Shown piece after piece: positions 22,347-34,548 of a DNA stretch of 64,000 nt. Made by a program: the position numbers and the translations under genes. The notes beneath the pieces are model-generated. The model was given only the letters and a program-made list of their open reading frames with translations. It searched no databases and was not told the DNA's origin. The stretch spans positions 12,273,501 through 12,337,500 of the forward strand of contig NC_037090.1 of assembly GCF_002994745.2 (NCBI RefSeq), given 5' to 3'. The stretch comes from Rosa chinensis. Its lineage: Eukaryota > Streptophyta > Magnoliopsida > Rosales > Rosaceae. Each line of letters starts with the position of its first letter. Within the stretch, counting starts at the first letter, position 1.

Positions 22347-25300
22347 AAATACTGTTATATGTTACTGTGATAACATTACAAAGCAGAATATTTTTGTCAA
22401 AATTTACAGATTAAAACATGTTACACAAATTTCCCACCGGAATCAATAACTTCAAATCAAAAGTGGTATGTATTGTTTAATAAAAGCAATAGATGAAAGA
22501 CAATAATGAGAACTATTTGATGGATGTTGGCTTGAAAATTAGTGGTCTTGTGCCGTTGTTATTATGAAGTTTCGCCAATCTGATTGAACATTGATGCAGA
22601 TTATGGTTTGGCCCCTGCAATGTGCATTTGATAAAAATATTAAGAATCAAGGGCTATTGCTGATTTCAGAAAGTCAGCATTGTTTGGGGAATGTGCTGAT
22701 TTCATTTGTGTAGTTAGTGATTATGCTAACCTTGGAGCACAATCTCTTAAGCTTCCAAGTCTGTGTATCACTGAGCATTGAATTGCTGTAGTTGTAGAAA
22801 GACATGAGCTGCTACTGCACTACCTCAACAGCAAAGGCAAACAATGACAACCAGATTCAAGTACATCATCAAACTTTCCAAAAGTTTTTCTAATTGCAAC
22901 AGAACTGTTCTGCTTAGACCAATGCACTCTTATTTTTTTACTCTGACAAACAGTAGAAACCATGGTCATCAAATGTTGAGTAGTCTAACAAACTTGAAAA
23001 AATAGTGTCAACATTAATAAAAAAACAGATGCCACTGAATCAATTAAGTGCTAATATTTACAATGGATCAGATTTTCAGTGGCTAAAGCTAGATGAAGTT
23101 ATAAAGAAATAGTAAGAAGAAAGGAAAACTGTAATGAATGCAGAAAGCAAATGTTGGGAGAAAAAATAAGTTTAAAAGTAAATTGTACCAACTTCATATA
23201 AAGTTGGTACAATTTACTTTTAATCAAAAGTAATTTTAGAGTAAACAATGTCATGTTGAAAATAGGAAATGATAAAGAATCAATATAAAGACAGTGATGA
23301 TCGCATGTTTTTAATATGAACAGAGTGGAGAAGTAGTAGAGTACATTTTTATCAATCATAGTGATAAAATAGCTCGCAAAGAAAACTTACCAAGCAATGG
23401 ATAAACTATTCTTTAGGTGTGTCTTGCATTTGGGTCTCCAGCTAAAGAGACTCAAAGACGGTATACATTGAAGAATTTTATAAAAACCGGTTGTAGGTAA
23501 AATGCTCTTTTGATGCTTTTACATATTCTTTTCATAAGGTGTTGGCCTCACTTGGTTTGTTGACCACTTGATACCTAATCAGCAGCATATCAAACCAACA
23601 ATCTGATCAGCCAACAGATAACACAGTACATACAAAAAATGAAAACCAAAAGAAGAACAGAAACATGCAACCAGTAATTGGACTTTACCACGTATATATC
23701 CCTTTTCCAAGCTTCATTAAGATCAAATATGAGACACTGCAAAACCGGAGTATCATAGAATGATGAATAAACGGAAAACACATTTAGAGTAGCCTTTTTA
23801 ATTTTGTAATCAAATTAGCAAGTTATATTATTGAGGGAAACAACTTATATTAGATACAGACTTAGACTTTGAGGAAATGAGGATAGAGTGTAAACAAAGA
23901 TGAAGAATGCTTAACTAAGCTTTTTTGTTTGGAGTGGATGGAGTCCTGTGTGCAGTCCTGCAAAATATTTCAAGAATTAGTAAAAATAGCATTATTATAT
24001 TAGAGATTAACTTTTATTAGTCATGGAAATAGAATAGTTCAAAGAGGAAACTCATAAAGGAAACATGATAGAGAATGAATGATGGAAAGTTTGAAGGTTT
24101 AGTTAATGTGAAAGACCTTTTTTGGAGCAGAAAGCTTTGCTTGTGCAAGCCTCAATTACAGAAAGTCACCCATTACTCTTAGCTGAATTGTTCCAAACCT
24201 CCAACATGTCTGTATATGTATGAAGAAACATACAATAAATGAATTTCAAATTTCAAAGGAAGACACAATTAGTACCAATGTTGCCAGAGTTATTGATTCA
24301 TTTGTCATCCAAGATTAGTAGTTTTGATTCATATCATTTTGAATATTTGTTTCATGTCTCTCTGTATTAGAAAAATACGTTGAAAGCAAGTGCAATTGAT
24401 AAACAAATGAATTAGGCTTATTACCGGAAATCCAAGCAAAGCACATAAGCTTGTCCAAGGTCAGCCCTCTATCAACACGCCTCATTTCCAAGTATCACTT
24501 CAACCTGATCAGAGAAAAGGTAGATATAACCTGTGTCTGAGTTGAGAGTAGCTTCAGAATTTAATTATTTGATTTCATTACGACACCAGTAGCTTACTTT
24601 GTCGCCTTTATGGCAACTGTTCACTCCTATTATGAACCCCCTACCTAAAAAGAGCCGAATCCACCTTGCTGGCAGAAGAACTGGCAGCACTACAGCAGAA
24701 TCAGACATGGGGCTTAGTTCCTCTTTTTTAAACAATAACAGAAAAGAATGAAAATAGAAATTTGGTAGATACACCTCCCCTAATCTATGTAACAAATTTA
24801 ATCTTCACTCTACCCTTCTCTATAGAAAAAAAAAAAAATCGGTGCATTTTCTTTCTCCACTTGTCCTCACTCTTTCTCTCTCTGTTGTAGGGGAAAAGAA
24901 GTTCTTATAAAGTAGAGTACTTTACAGAGCTAAGTAGAACAACACCATTCGAAGCATAAGAGATTGCCTGAAGAAACATAAATCATCCTTATACTCGGAC
25001 AAAGGGAGTCCCAAAAATGGACCTTTTCCACCAAAATCTTTTCACATATACGAACTTGCCGACTCCCTACAAACCGTACATGATCATCTTTTTCTATCAT
25101 TTTTCTGTTATTAATGGAATATAAAGGATATACATATACATGTCAATAACATAACGGAATAGCTTCTAACTAGAATCTTTTTTACTATACAACTACTATC
25201 AACTATGTATAAAACAGATTATCGATTTAACTTGAAAACAATGTTAAATTCAATTTCCCATCAGGGAATTGCTAAAAGCATCCTTGACGATGTAAAATGC

Positions 25301-25590
25301 GTCTCTAGACAGACCATGAAGCAAGTAACATGAACTTGCAATGTTACCATATCTAATTTTGGATCTGAAAAGAAGAGAGTTCTGAGCCATACAGGAAGCA
25401 ATATCTTACTCTCTAATGACTTATTCCAACTTCGTAAGGCTTGCAAAGAAGTTAGAACAAGTCATTTTCTAACATTCTCTCAAAGTTGCTACTTGTACAG
25501 TTCAAGGAATTCAAAGAATTGACTATTGCAGATTCATATTTAATTGCATGAAAAATGGATTCAATTTACAGAATTCAATTGCCACGAGTT
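22347..25590. other. AT-rich, presumed Helitron interior; no gene seen
   Basis: No credible coding sequence on either strand. Short frames are AT-rich and lack recognisable motifs. Confidence 0.4.
23174..23221. repeat. Perfect 21-bp palindrome with 6-base loop
   Basis: Arms 23174-23194 and 23201-23221 (AAAAGTAAATTGTACCAACT and its reverse complement) are perfectly complementary around the loop catata. Confidence 0.95.
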
Positions 25591-25596
25591 ACACGG

Positions 25597-25883
25597 ACAG
25601 TTATCAACCCTTCAAATATGGGATATAGGGTTCTATAGACGTTATGACTGATCATCCTTCCAATATAACGTATGCGTCCTTATATTCTCTGTCCCAAAAA
25701 TCTCATCAGCCTTCTGCAGTGGCTCCTGAAATGTTTCAGGACAGTTATCAACCCTTCAAATATGGGATATAGGGTTCTATAGACGTTATGACTGATAATC
25801 CTTCCAATAAAACGTATACGTCCTTATATTCTCTGTCCCAAAAATCTCATCAGCCTTCTGCAGTGGCTCCTGAAATGTTTCAG
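25597..25883. repeat. 144-bp tandem duplication
   Basis: Units 25597-25740 and 25741-25883 begin ACAGTTATCAACCCTTCAAA and end GAAATGTTTCAG. They differ at only a handful of positions (for example gatcatcc/gataatcc and atataacg/ataaaacg), so the duplication is recent. Confidence 0.95.
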
Positions 25884-26640
25884 TTATTTACAGATAAGTA
25901 ACAGTCACTAAATCAACTGGAAAATACACCACTACAATTATGAGCAATGGCTACGGAAGGCAAGCCACGGTTGCAGTGTTTTGTGAGCAAGAGTTTCAGT
26001 CAACGCAATTCAATCACTGTATGAATGAATCTGCGGGTGATGCATGCCACATTTATTTACAAGCGTGACTTTTCTTTAAAATATTGCTTCAGTCCGCTCT
26101 TTTTGCATTGGTCTTGGTAAATCCCTCTCTCTCTCTCTATCTCTCTGTCGGTCACTTTTTTATAAATTATTGTTTCAGTCCCTTAAATGTCCCCCCTTCT
26201 GTCTCTCTCCCCCTCCCCTTCCCAAAAACCAGATCTGTGACCCCCACCCCCTCTTCAAAAACCAGATCTCTGAGCCCACCGCGACCCTCACAACCCCCTC
26301 CGTTTCCAACCATCACTGATGGCCTCTCCTTCTATCTTTTTCATGTTATCTGCACTTTCCTTCACACATGGATCTGATCAATTTTATAACTGTAATCTTT
26401 TCTTCTGTCATATTGCGATTTCTTCGATTTGGCTGTAAAATTGTGTATCTTTTGTTTGTGAGGTAGAAATTTCGTTTTCCTTTTTGTGAGTTCTGATTAT
26501 GAATTGAGTTTTTGGGTTTATTTCTGTTTTGGGTTTTGATCTTGAATTTTTTTTTTTATTGATACTTGCAGGTCGTATTGTTTGGCTGTTAAAACCCTCT
26601 GCCAACCTCATCTCTCATGTATAGTTTCTGGGTTTGAGAT

Positions 26641-27845
26641 GGACTTTGAATTGGGTTTTCTTGAGGAGACCAATCTTGTATCTTTCTTAGCACTGCTAAA
26701 GTGCTAATATCTACTAATACTACTGCATCTAACAATATTGAATCGCTGCATGAACTATCACTTGAAAGGAGTTTTCTGTTAGATTTATTTGATCCGAATC
26801 CCATTTTACATGATGGAGCTTTCTGTTGTACTTTACTGTATATGAATATCTCTATAAAGGTAGTCATATGCTTCTTCTTTCTTATCTAGCTCCTGCAGTT
26901 TGCTTCAACAAGGAATGAAACAAATAATAATAAGCCCAGAAACCTCTAAAGCTAAAGCATTAGAGAAGGTGGAGGATAAGTCCAAAGTTTCCAGGGTATA
27001 CCAAATTTCCTATGCAAGATTAATTGTTTGTTGTTTTCTTACAGATTAATTGTTCCATAGTTTTCTTACAGATAATATGTAATTCATGCTGTAGTGCTAA
27101 AAATGTTCTTTGATGATTATTTAGGCATTGAAGGAAAGTGTTCTCCATCAAATATGTGAGGCAAAGCCATTGGCTCTGATCATTGATTGGAATTCACTCC
27201 TGTCTAACAAAAAGAAGAGAACTGTGATGTATTTCTTTGTATTTTGCTGCTGAGTTAACTGACTAATTTTTGTTCAAGCTGATTTACTTAGCAACTTGGA
27301 TAATTACTGCTTACTCATTTCCTTTGCAATTTGGGCTTTTGTTAATTGTTCTTATACCCTTTACTACTATTTGTGTATGTTGTTATTAATTGCAGGCACG
27401 TACTATACTAGATTTCCTAACTTTCTTGCTTGTTAGCTCAATAGAAAATAGTTGATTGAGCCTTCAAACATTTAAAACCAATTGCAGGTGCTTGGCAGCA
27501 AAGGGTGAAAAGTCTGGTGGATGTGAAAGATATTCCAAATATTGTCGTTCGCCATGCCCAGGTGAATGGGCAAGTATTTCTTAGCTTATTTCTTCTGCAA
27601 TTATTTGTCTTGCAATAAAGTCTGATTGGAAGTTTAACTTTTTCTGTTAAAACTTTTTCATAAATGTAGTAAATTGTTGGTACTTTACTCATATGTAGAT
27701 TGTCATTGCATAAACTGTGACATGACTGTGTAAGGATTGCATAATCTGAACTTTAACTTGCAGCATAGCCCTGACAAAGTTTGCACCAGAATCACAGGGC
27801 ACACTGAATTTTAAGTTTGGAACTTCTATAGGAGCTGTATATTAG
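26641..27845 (+). pseudogene. Multi-exon gene 3' portion, family not recognised
   Basis: Coding-like blocks with plausible splice sites: 26701-26861 (SLERSFLLDLFDPNPILHDG, donor AAAG/GTAGTC); 26900-26996 after CTGCAG (ETSKAKALEKVEDKSKVSR); 27125-27235 (ALKESVLHQICEAKPLALII, then DWNSLLSNKKKRTVM), which joins the previous block in frame; 27487-27561 after TTGCAG (GAWQQRVKSLVDVKDIPN, then IVVRHAQ); and a possible last exon 27773-27845 ending TLNFKFGTSIGAVY and a stop. A pyrimidine-rich leader-like stretch lies at 26090-26330. An in-frame stop follows the first ATG block (26640-26700), so the gene may be broken or my exon 1 wrong. I do not recognise the family. Confidence 0.4.
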
Positions 27846-30194
27846 CCTTGAGAACTTTTTAGTTAGAAACTTGTATGTGATAACAGTACTATTGGGATGG
27901 AGTGGGTTATGTAATGCTGTATTTGGTTTGATTTATAGTACTTATAGTGACATTACTGTAATCTCTATGGTACAATGAATGAAGTTATTAATTTTATTTT
28001 CATCTTTTCTGGGCATGGTCAATTCAATACCCTGCAAAGCAGGTTAAAATCCAATGGAGATTTGTTAAATCATCATATTAATAGAACAAAAATTGGTAAA
28101 TTAGGTTTGAATGGAGATGGGATGTCACGGATCAATATAGGCGTGGATAAAAGACAGAGGTAGGGCCCCTGCAAGAGTCAAACTGAACAGAGCCACATTC
28201 TCATTTATATGTGACATATGGGCCTAAAGCAACTGGTCCACAGGGCACTGACATGAAAAAAAGTGGCTGCACCGTTACTTTGCTCCATAGACACAGATAA
28301 TCGTTGCCTTTGACCTCTATACCCACGAATCATGCATGTGGCTGTTGTTCAGAATTGTGGTGGTGATAGCACCACAATTTGAGCTCAAAGAGAAAGAGCT
28401 TGTACCTCTTGTTTTGCTCGTGGTTGTTTAGTTTCTTAACATTTGCCAAAAAGGCATCAAGCTGCTGACAAGACAAATGACTCCTGGCAATAAGTGCACA
28501 AGATCAGAAAGTCAGAAAAATTAAAGCATCCACTGGTCATGCAACTAATTACAAGCAGATATTGAACTCTCTTATTTGACTTTCCAGGAAACTAACTAAT
28601 CTGTAATTTGAAAGAACCAGAATATGTGTTCTCCAGTAGCTAGCAACTGACAGGAACAAATACCAGCAAAAAGTACGTAAGGATGTGAGCAAACTGGAAC
28701 ATTTACAATTTCCCAATGGCCCCTAACCCACTAACCAAGAGTGAAGCCATCATGCCGTGCTTAAATGAACTGTAGTGCCATCCTCAGTGGTGGAGATACC
28801 GACTCAAACCATCAAACTTGAATGATGTAGTGCTGGTTGCACATGCTGTCTCAGCATATGCAAACTAGTGAAACTAGTCTAATGGGTCAAAGCCCCTATT
28901 TTTAAGGGTATAAGTTCTGCACTAAAGAGGAAATTTTAAATGATCAAAAGGCGCCTATAGGGATCTAATATGTTTGACACCTTAACCTTCCTTTCAGCAT
29001 GTAAAGTACCCAATGCCTTAAGGATACTATTTAGAGGTTAGGCACAAAAAATTAACTCGAAATTGTGTATGGAATTGAAAACAAGTGTATCTTTTCACAG
29101 ACTCTAAAACATTTTCAATCATACTGCATGCCTAAAGCCTTAAACATTTTCCAAACAGAGGGTATCTGTTTTCAAGAGATGAGTACCAACCCATCACTAA
29201 ATTCTATAGCAAGACATTATTACATGGAGGCCAATTTCTCTCTAGTCTGGACATGTAGATAACATCTCAATTTATGACTCGAAGACACTACGGCAATATT
29301 TCAGGGAGGTTCTTTTTCTCTTGAATTTCAACACTGTCAATAGAGCAAAAGATGTATCTCCAAAGACAAACATCAAAAGGAGACAGATGATTAAGTAATT
29401 TGGCCCTGAACACTGAGCTTAAAAGGATTGCATCCTCACTACCATGAAACAACAATATAACCAAAATAAAGGTTTATACTACTTATAGTCCAAAAATAGA
29501 AATGAGATACACGTAGCTGTCATAGCACTAAGAATGCAAGAGTGAAGTATACGAAGGTGAGCACTAAATATGGTATTCAAAACAAATAGGATACCAGAAA
29601 GTATTAAGTTATTAACCATGTGTTCTATATAACTGAATGATATGCCCTAATGAATGTGAGTTAATAGGATCGTCATAGGCTCTTCCACATCGATCCTTAT
29701 GAACTCCTAATTTTGATAGAACTACATCTTTCTACATTTCCACAAGCTAAACACTTTGTTAACAAAATAAACGAAAAGTTCAGTTAATGTCTGCAGAATC
29801 CATTATATGATTATATGCTTGGCCAAAAGAAATAAGACATAATGGAATAATCCTAGAATTAGAGCCAGAGATAGTAAAACACAATCAAACTGTAAAATCC
29901 GTCTGTCACCATCACCACCTGCTGATGTAGTTAGTTATTTACTTCTTTTTCTAGGATCCTCCCGTCACTTTTCACCGAACCAGTCCGATATCTTTGAACA
30001 AATTTAGGACCTTAATTCACATAACAAGACAAACCATGTATAAACTAACAAATATGTAAAAAATAAAAGCTTCTGAGCTCCATAGAACATGTTCTAACCT
30101 TAGCAGGCATAGGCACTTTTAAGCTCAGGTTTTGCATTATGATGGACTTCAAGTGCAAGTTAGAGCTCGCTGAATAAATCTGTTGGTGGCTCCT
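27846..30194. other. Non-coding stretch; no gene seen
   Basis: AT-rich with no convincing coding sequence. The motif at 29880-29925 is a diverged copy of 30372-30425. Confidence 0.4.
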
Positions 30195-30361
30195 TCATAA
30201 ACCTCTGACAGACTTTAATTCCCGTGGACTTGGTCGTCTGCTTTCCTGTCTGACACTTGGGATAACACCAGGTCCTTCTTTACTTGATAATGGCTTCTTT
30301 TTAAGAGAGAGTACTTTGCATTTATCACTTTTAGCAGAGGTGGAGTTTGGTCCTTTAATCT
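30195..30361 (-). CDS. Possible 3' exon of an unrecognised minus-strand gene
   Basis: On the minus strand an acceptor TTTCCACAG at about 30362-30370 precedes an open stretch of about 55 codons: EIKGPNSTSAKSDKCKV, then LSLKKKPLSSKEGPGV and SVRQESRRPSPRELKSVRG, with a stop at 30197-30195. It is basic and Ser/Pro-rich, like a nuclear or disordered tail. The sequence just upstream (30372-30425) has a diverged second copy at 29880-29925. No domain is recognised. It may be a real last exon or a fragment. Confidence 0.28.
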
Positions 30362-31648
30362 CTGTGGAAAACACAATCAACATGTAAAACCCGTCACCAT
30401 GACCACCTGAACCGAAGTCAGATTCCATTTTTCACAATCATAGTTCACACTAACTGAGCTCAAACCAGCCTCAAAATCATTTTCAGAATCAAAATGCACA
30501 CACTCAATTCAATTAAAACCTAACATGCAACCACAAAATGATTCTTGTATGCAAGGTTCTAAATATCATGAGTTCATGACAATTATGGAAGGTGTACTAT
30601 TAGTCTACCAAAGGAACATTTTTTTATTATTAAGTAGACAAGAGCCTTGACATTATTAAGGATAACAGAACTTCACTTAATTGGCAAACTCTGCATAACC
30701 AGAGAACCTAACAACCTCGCTAAACAAAATGGGAAAAAAATTTCTACTTTTTTCCTAGACTAGCAGAGTCATAGTACTCCCAGTGTGAACCAGTTCAATT
30801 CGGTGAATATAACAACATAAACAACAAATCACCACACTGCTACGTAGTACACTAGCTCAGTTAGAAAGTTGGAATATATAGAACGTCAGAAAGAAAGTCT
30901 GCAACTTTGAGTTCAAACCGGATTAATTCTACAAGATTTTCTCCCCCACGAAAAAGATCATCCACTGGATTTTCCAAACAATCAGCAACTGTTTTAATAA
31001 ACATTAAACAACCAGCAATTGCAGTAACGAAGCATCGATTGTTTCAATTCCAAACAATCAGCAGCTGCAGAAATTCAAACATGGATTTCACATACCCAAT
31101 CAATAAGAAACAATAATTTCAGAAAACCTAGTCAGTTAATCCAATGAATAGACCCATTGAAAGAATGGAGTTGTATGTCAAATTTTATTCAACTAACAAC
31201 CAAATCATCTGGATAAAATAAAATCGAATCAAATTTTAAACCCAAAAGCAAACGACTTAGAGCGGAATTTGAGCTTTGTGGGCTGAATGCTAAGAAGATC
31301 TCCGGATTCGGTATTGAATTGGGAACTCGGGAAGATCGATCTCAACAACCACGTGCATGCACTGGTCGGCGTAATTTTTGTTTTTTACTGAGCGTTGCTT
31401 TTTCTGTTCTTCGTTTCAGTTTTCTTCACTAACCAACGACCACCTGCTGAATAGCAACGTCTCTTAGTGCACGTGACTTGCACACTGCTGGTGCAAGTGA
31501 CATGGAATCTTTGTACTTGGGATCCTAGGAATGAAGACCCAGATGTCTTGGATAATTTTGACGTCATGCTTTTGTCAGCATCCCCTTTGAAGTAATGGGT
31601 TGGAGGTGGCATAAGTGATTATAATTGACGATGGCATGTATCAAAGGC

Positions 31649-32830
31649 TTTTTTTTTTTTTTTAATCAATAGAAACTTCATTCAAATAAACTGCAAAAAA
31701 TCACAGCATCCAACAAGGGATTATTATAACTAAAGACAAATAACTCAAGTCTCACACTACATATCCTCACTCTAAAGAGGAGAGACTGACAAGTTAATGG
31801 ATCCAAGTCATCCAACGACGAATGCCAACTTGAGAAGTTGGTCGAGCTAATTTGACCAAAATAAGTAGCAATGACTAGGACAGGATATGACCACAATAGA
31901 AAACTATTTGGGGGGCCATCCCAAGATCTCTCGAAAACCTCAACACAAGCTAAAAATAAAACGCACGGCCCTAAGCCAGCAGAAGACTGGGTCCTGTTAG
32001 CAACGACCCAGCTACTCAAATCAAACCATCCGTCGAAATCCAGGACCATAACCTTAACTCGAGAGAGTATGGACTTATTACCAAAATCACCATGCAAAAG
32101 CGCAACAAAGCCAGAAATAACAGCTCAGTCCTCTGGACTAGTGGTCTGCTCACCATGCTTTGTCGGTCTCACAGAACGGTGGGCCCCACAACGGTAGACG
32201 CACCAACCGTCAAGAGGCCACTTCATAATCTACCCAACCACCACCCCACCGTCATGAGGCCTCTCCATAATCGACCCAGCCACCACTCTAAGTAGCCGCC
32301 ACCACCTCTCCAACAACGATTTCAAGGAAGGTTTGACACTCCACTCACCATCTTATGACCACGACCCGACTAGATCACCGTCAACCACCACCAAACCCCT
32401 ACCTGCAGCCTCCATCCCAACAAACCCAAAAAGAAACTCTTGCAACCACCGCAATCGAGCCCAACCAAAAACCCAATTTTCTAGCCAATCTCGAACCATC
32501 ACCATCATAATCACATCGCTAATGGTCGCACCTCCTCATCGCCGAACAGCCCTCCAATCAACGGAAGTCGGTCCTTGATGGGCCATGCCTCCATCTATCT
32601 TCTTGAGGAAATCTCAGCCAAATCGATCTGATTTGGATCTTTGCACTGCCAGACTGAAAACTATACCCCAAGCATAGCTGTGCCACCGCAAGGCCAAGAA
32701 AGAGGAAACCCGTCCGACAACGACACCACCAAAGCGGTGAGCAGCCGGACAGGGTGAACTTTGTTTTAGGGTTTTATGCCGCAAGGTTTGAGAGAGAAAG
32801 AGACAGAGAGACAGAGAGTTAAAGGTTGTT
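31649..32830 (-). mobile_element. Antisense LINE-like retroposon
   Basis: A T-run at 31649-31664 is the poly(A) tail on the minus strand, preceded there by TTGAATGAAGTTTCTATTG. The far end (about 32760-32830) has CTAAAAC repeats and a GA-rich leader on the minus strand. A probable target-site duplication is gcatgtatcaaag (31634-31646) against gcatgtatgcatcaaag (32831-32847), allowing a 4-base difference. No intact ORF is seen. Confidence 0.62.
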
Positions 32831-33134
32831 GCATGTATGCATCAAAGTTTGATTGATAAGAATAAAATAAGGTACTAAAATGCTCTTTAAACGCCCTAAG
32901 AAATAGGGGTAAGTCATCGGTTCCAATCATATCCGAAAATGGAGAAATCAATCAAAAGTAAGTGCAGTGGTAAATCATGACTATATAAGCTATTCTGATA
33001 TTAAGATTCGATATAGATGAAATCGTGGAAGCGAACCTTTGATTTCCTTGAACCACATAAGAATTCGCCATCCAATTGAATCTTCTTATTCCTAGATACT
33101 CCATAGAAATCCATCGCTATAAACTATCATTTTA

Positions 33135-33939
33135 GGCTATGTTTGTTTCACCGGACTGTCATACCTTGCCTTAATTTCTATAAGAGTCCTGGACTCTTCA
33201 AGCCTGGATTATGCTATGTTATTCCCTAACCCATGTTTGGTCAGTTAGGACTAAAACTAGAGCCAACACCATCGACCTGAAGACCCGTGAAGCTCCAAAC
33301 GGTAGTCGATTGGAACTCTGCCATCAGGCCACCTCCGGCAGGGGCACCAGCTGGGTTTGCAGGCGCACCAGTTGAGTTTGATCCATCTCGTCGTCGCCGA
33401 CGTTTCTCTTTCCTCCGCTAGTCTGGTTGCTAGTTGTGGAGAGAGAATCGGACCTCGAAAATCTTGGGTTCTCCTGCAGTTGCTGTACAAATTCCGGCGG
33501 CTCCGGCAATGTTTTGAGGTGCATAAGGTATGAAAGTTGATCTGCTCTTCGTGTTCTACATGCTAGTATACATGGTTTTTGAATTTGATAAAATTTTGGA
33601 AGATTTGATTTCTGGGTATTTGGCCATCATCGCTACAACCTTCTGTGGCAGTGATTCTGGGTTCAATTGGGGATAGAATGAGGTGAGCTTGTGTTTAATC
33701 TCAGAATTGGTGAAAGTTGCTGAGAAGGAGAGCAGACGAGAAGTTTCAGTAGAAGGTGAAAAGGAGAGCTTCCATAATCCCATGGTTTTTGGGGGGTTTA
33801 TGGTAGAAGGTGTTTATGAGAATTTGGGACTCTAGAGTCTCATTTAAAACAATCCTTGCTGTTGCCAAACATGAGATTAGTGTAACACAAGCTGATAAGG
33901 ATGTACAATCTCATTCAATCCCATGAAACAAACATAGCC
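33135..33939. mobile_element. PIF/Harbinger-type element (805 bp), non-autonomous
   Basis: Inverted ends GGCTATGTTTGTTTCA (33135) and TGAAACAAACATAGCC (ending 33939) are flanked by TTA on both sides (33132-33134 and 33940-33942). That 3-base duplication is typical of the superfamily. The interior has open frames on the minus strand (33324-33524 and 33556-33783) with no recognisable transposase motif. Confidence 0.85.
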
Positions 33940-34194
33940 TTAGTACCTTATTTTGATCGATAAGAATAAACTTTAGATACTAAAAATGTCAAATAAACTG
34001 GGTACTGTTTTGCGATTTTAACTCTAAAAAGGATGCAAAGATTCTCCTTGTTGTTCTTGGAACTCATGACGATGTGACAAATCAGTCGAGTGACAAAAAA
34101 AAAATTCGAAGATGAAGGTGATGGCCAAATTGAGCCTTTCCGTCCGTTTTTCTCTCAAATTTCAAACTTGCCAACAGACTCTTTCATGCTAATC

Positions 34195-34548
34195 GGGGTA
34201 ATGGGAAATTGTATGCGACCAGCTTTGGGAGGAGAAGAGAATCCTCTACCAACGTTTCCACCCATCCAGAACCCCAACTCAAGCCCTAACCCGCCGCCAC
34301 CTCCTCCTGAAAGACCGGCAGTCAATGTCAGAGGAAGAGGTCGTCTCCAATGGATGTCAGGCGCAGGAGGTCGTCTTGGAGCGCCTCCTCAAGCTGCTAG
34401 CCTTGTTGGAAGCCAACTGGAGGGCGACGAGGGGCCGCTGATGTTGTGCGGTTGCAACAAGATTGAGATCACCTGCAACTGCTTGTCCGCCGGAGGATCA
34501 CCCTGCTGCGGTGGCGGTTGTTGTTCCAGGTCTGTTTCCTTCAGTTGA
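34195..34548 (+). CDS. Hypothetical Pro/Cys-rich ORF, doubtful
   Basis: An ATG inside this frame gives MGNCMRPALGGEENPLPTF, then a proline-rich run, a Gly/Arg stretch and a Cys-rich end (CGGGCCSRSVSFS). MGNC could accept an N-myristoyl group. No domain is recognised. GC content is higher than in the neighbours. It could be a gene 5' exon fragment or a chance frame. Confidence 0.2.
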   Translation, partial: GVMGNCMRPALGGEENPLPTFPPIQNPNSSPNPPPPPPERPAVNVRGRGRLQWMSGAGGRLGAPPQAASLVGSQLEGDEGPLMLCGCNKIEITCNCLSAGGSPCCGGGCCSRSVSFS

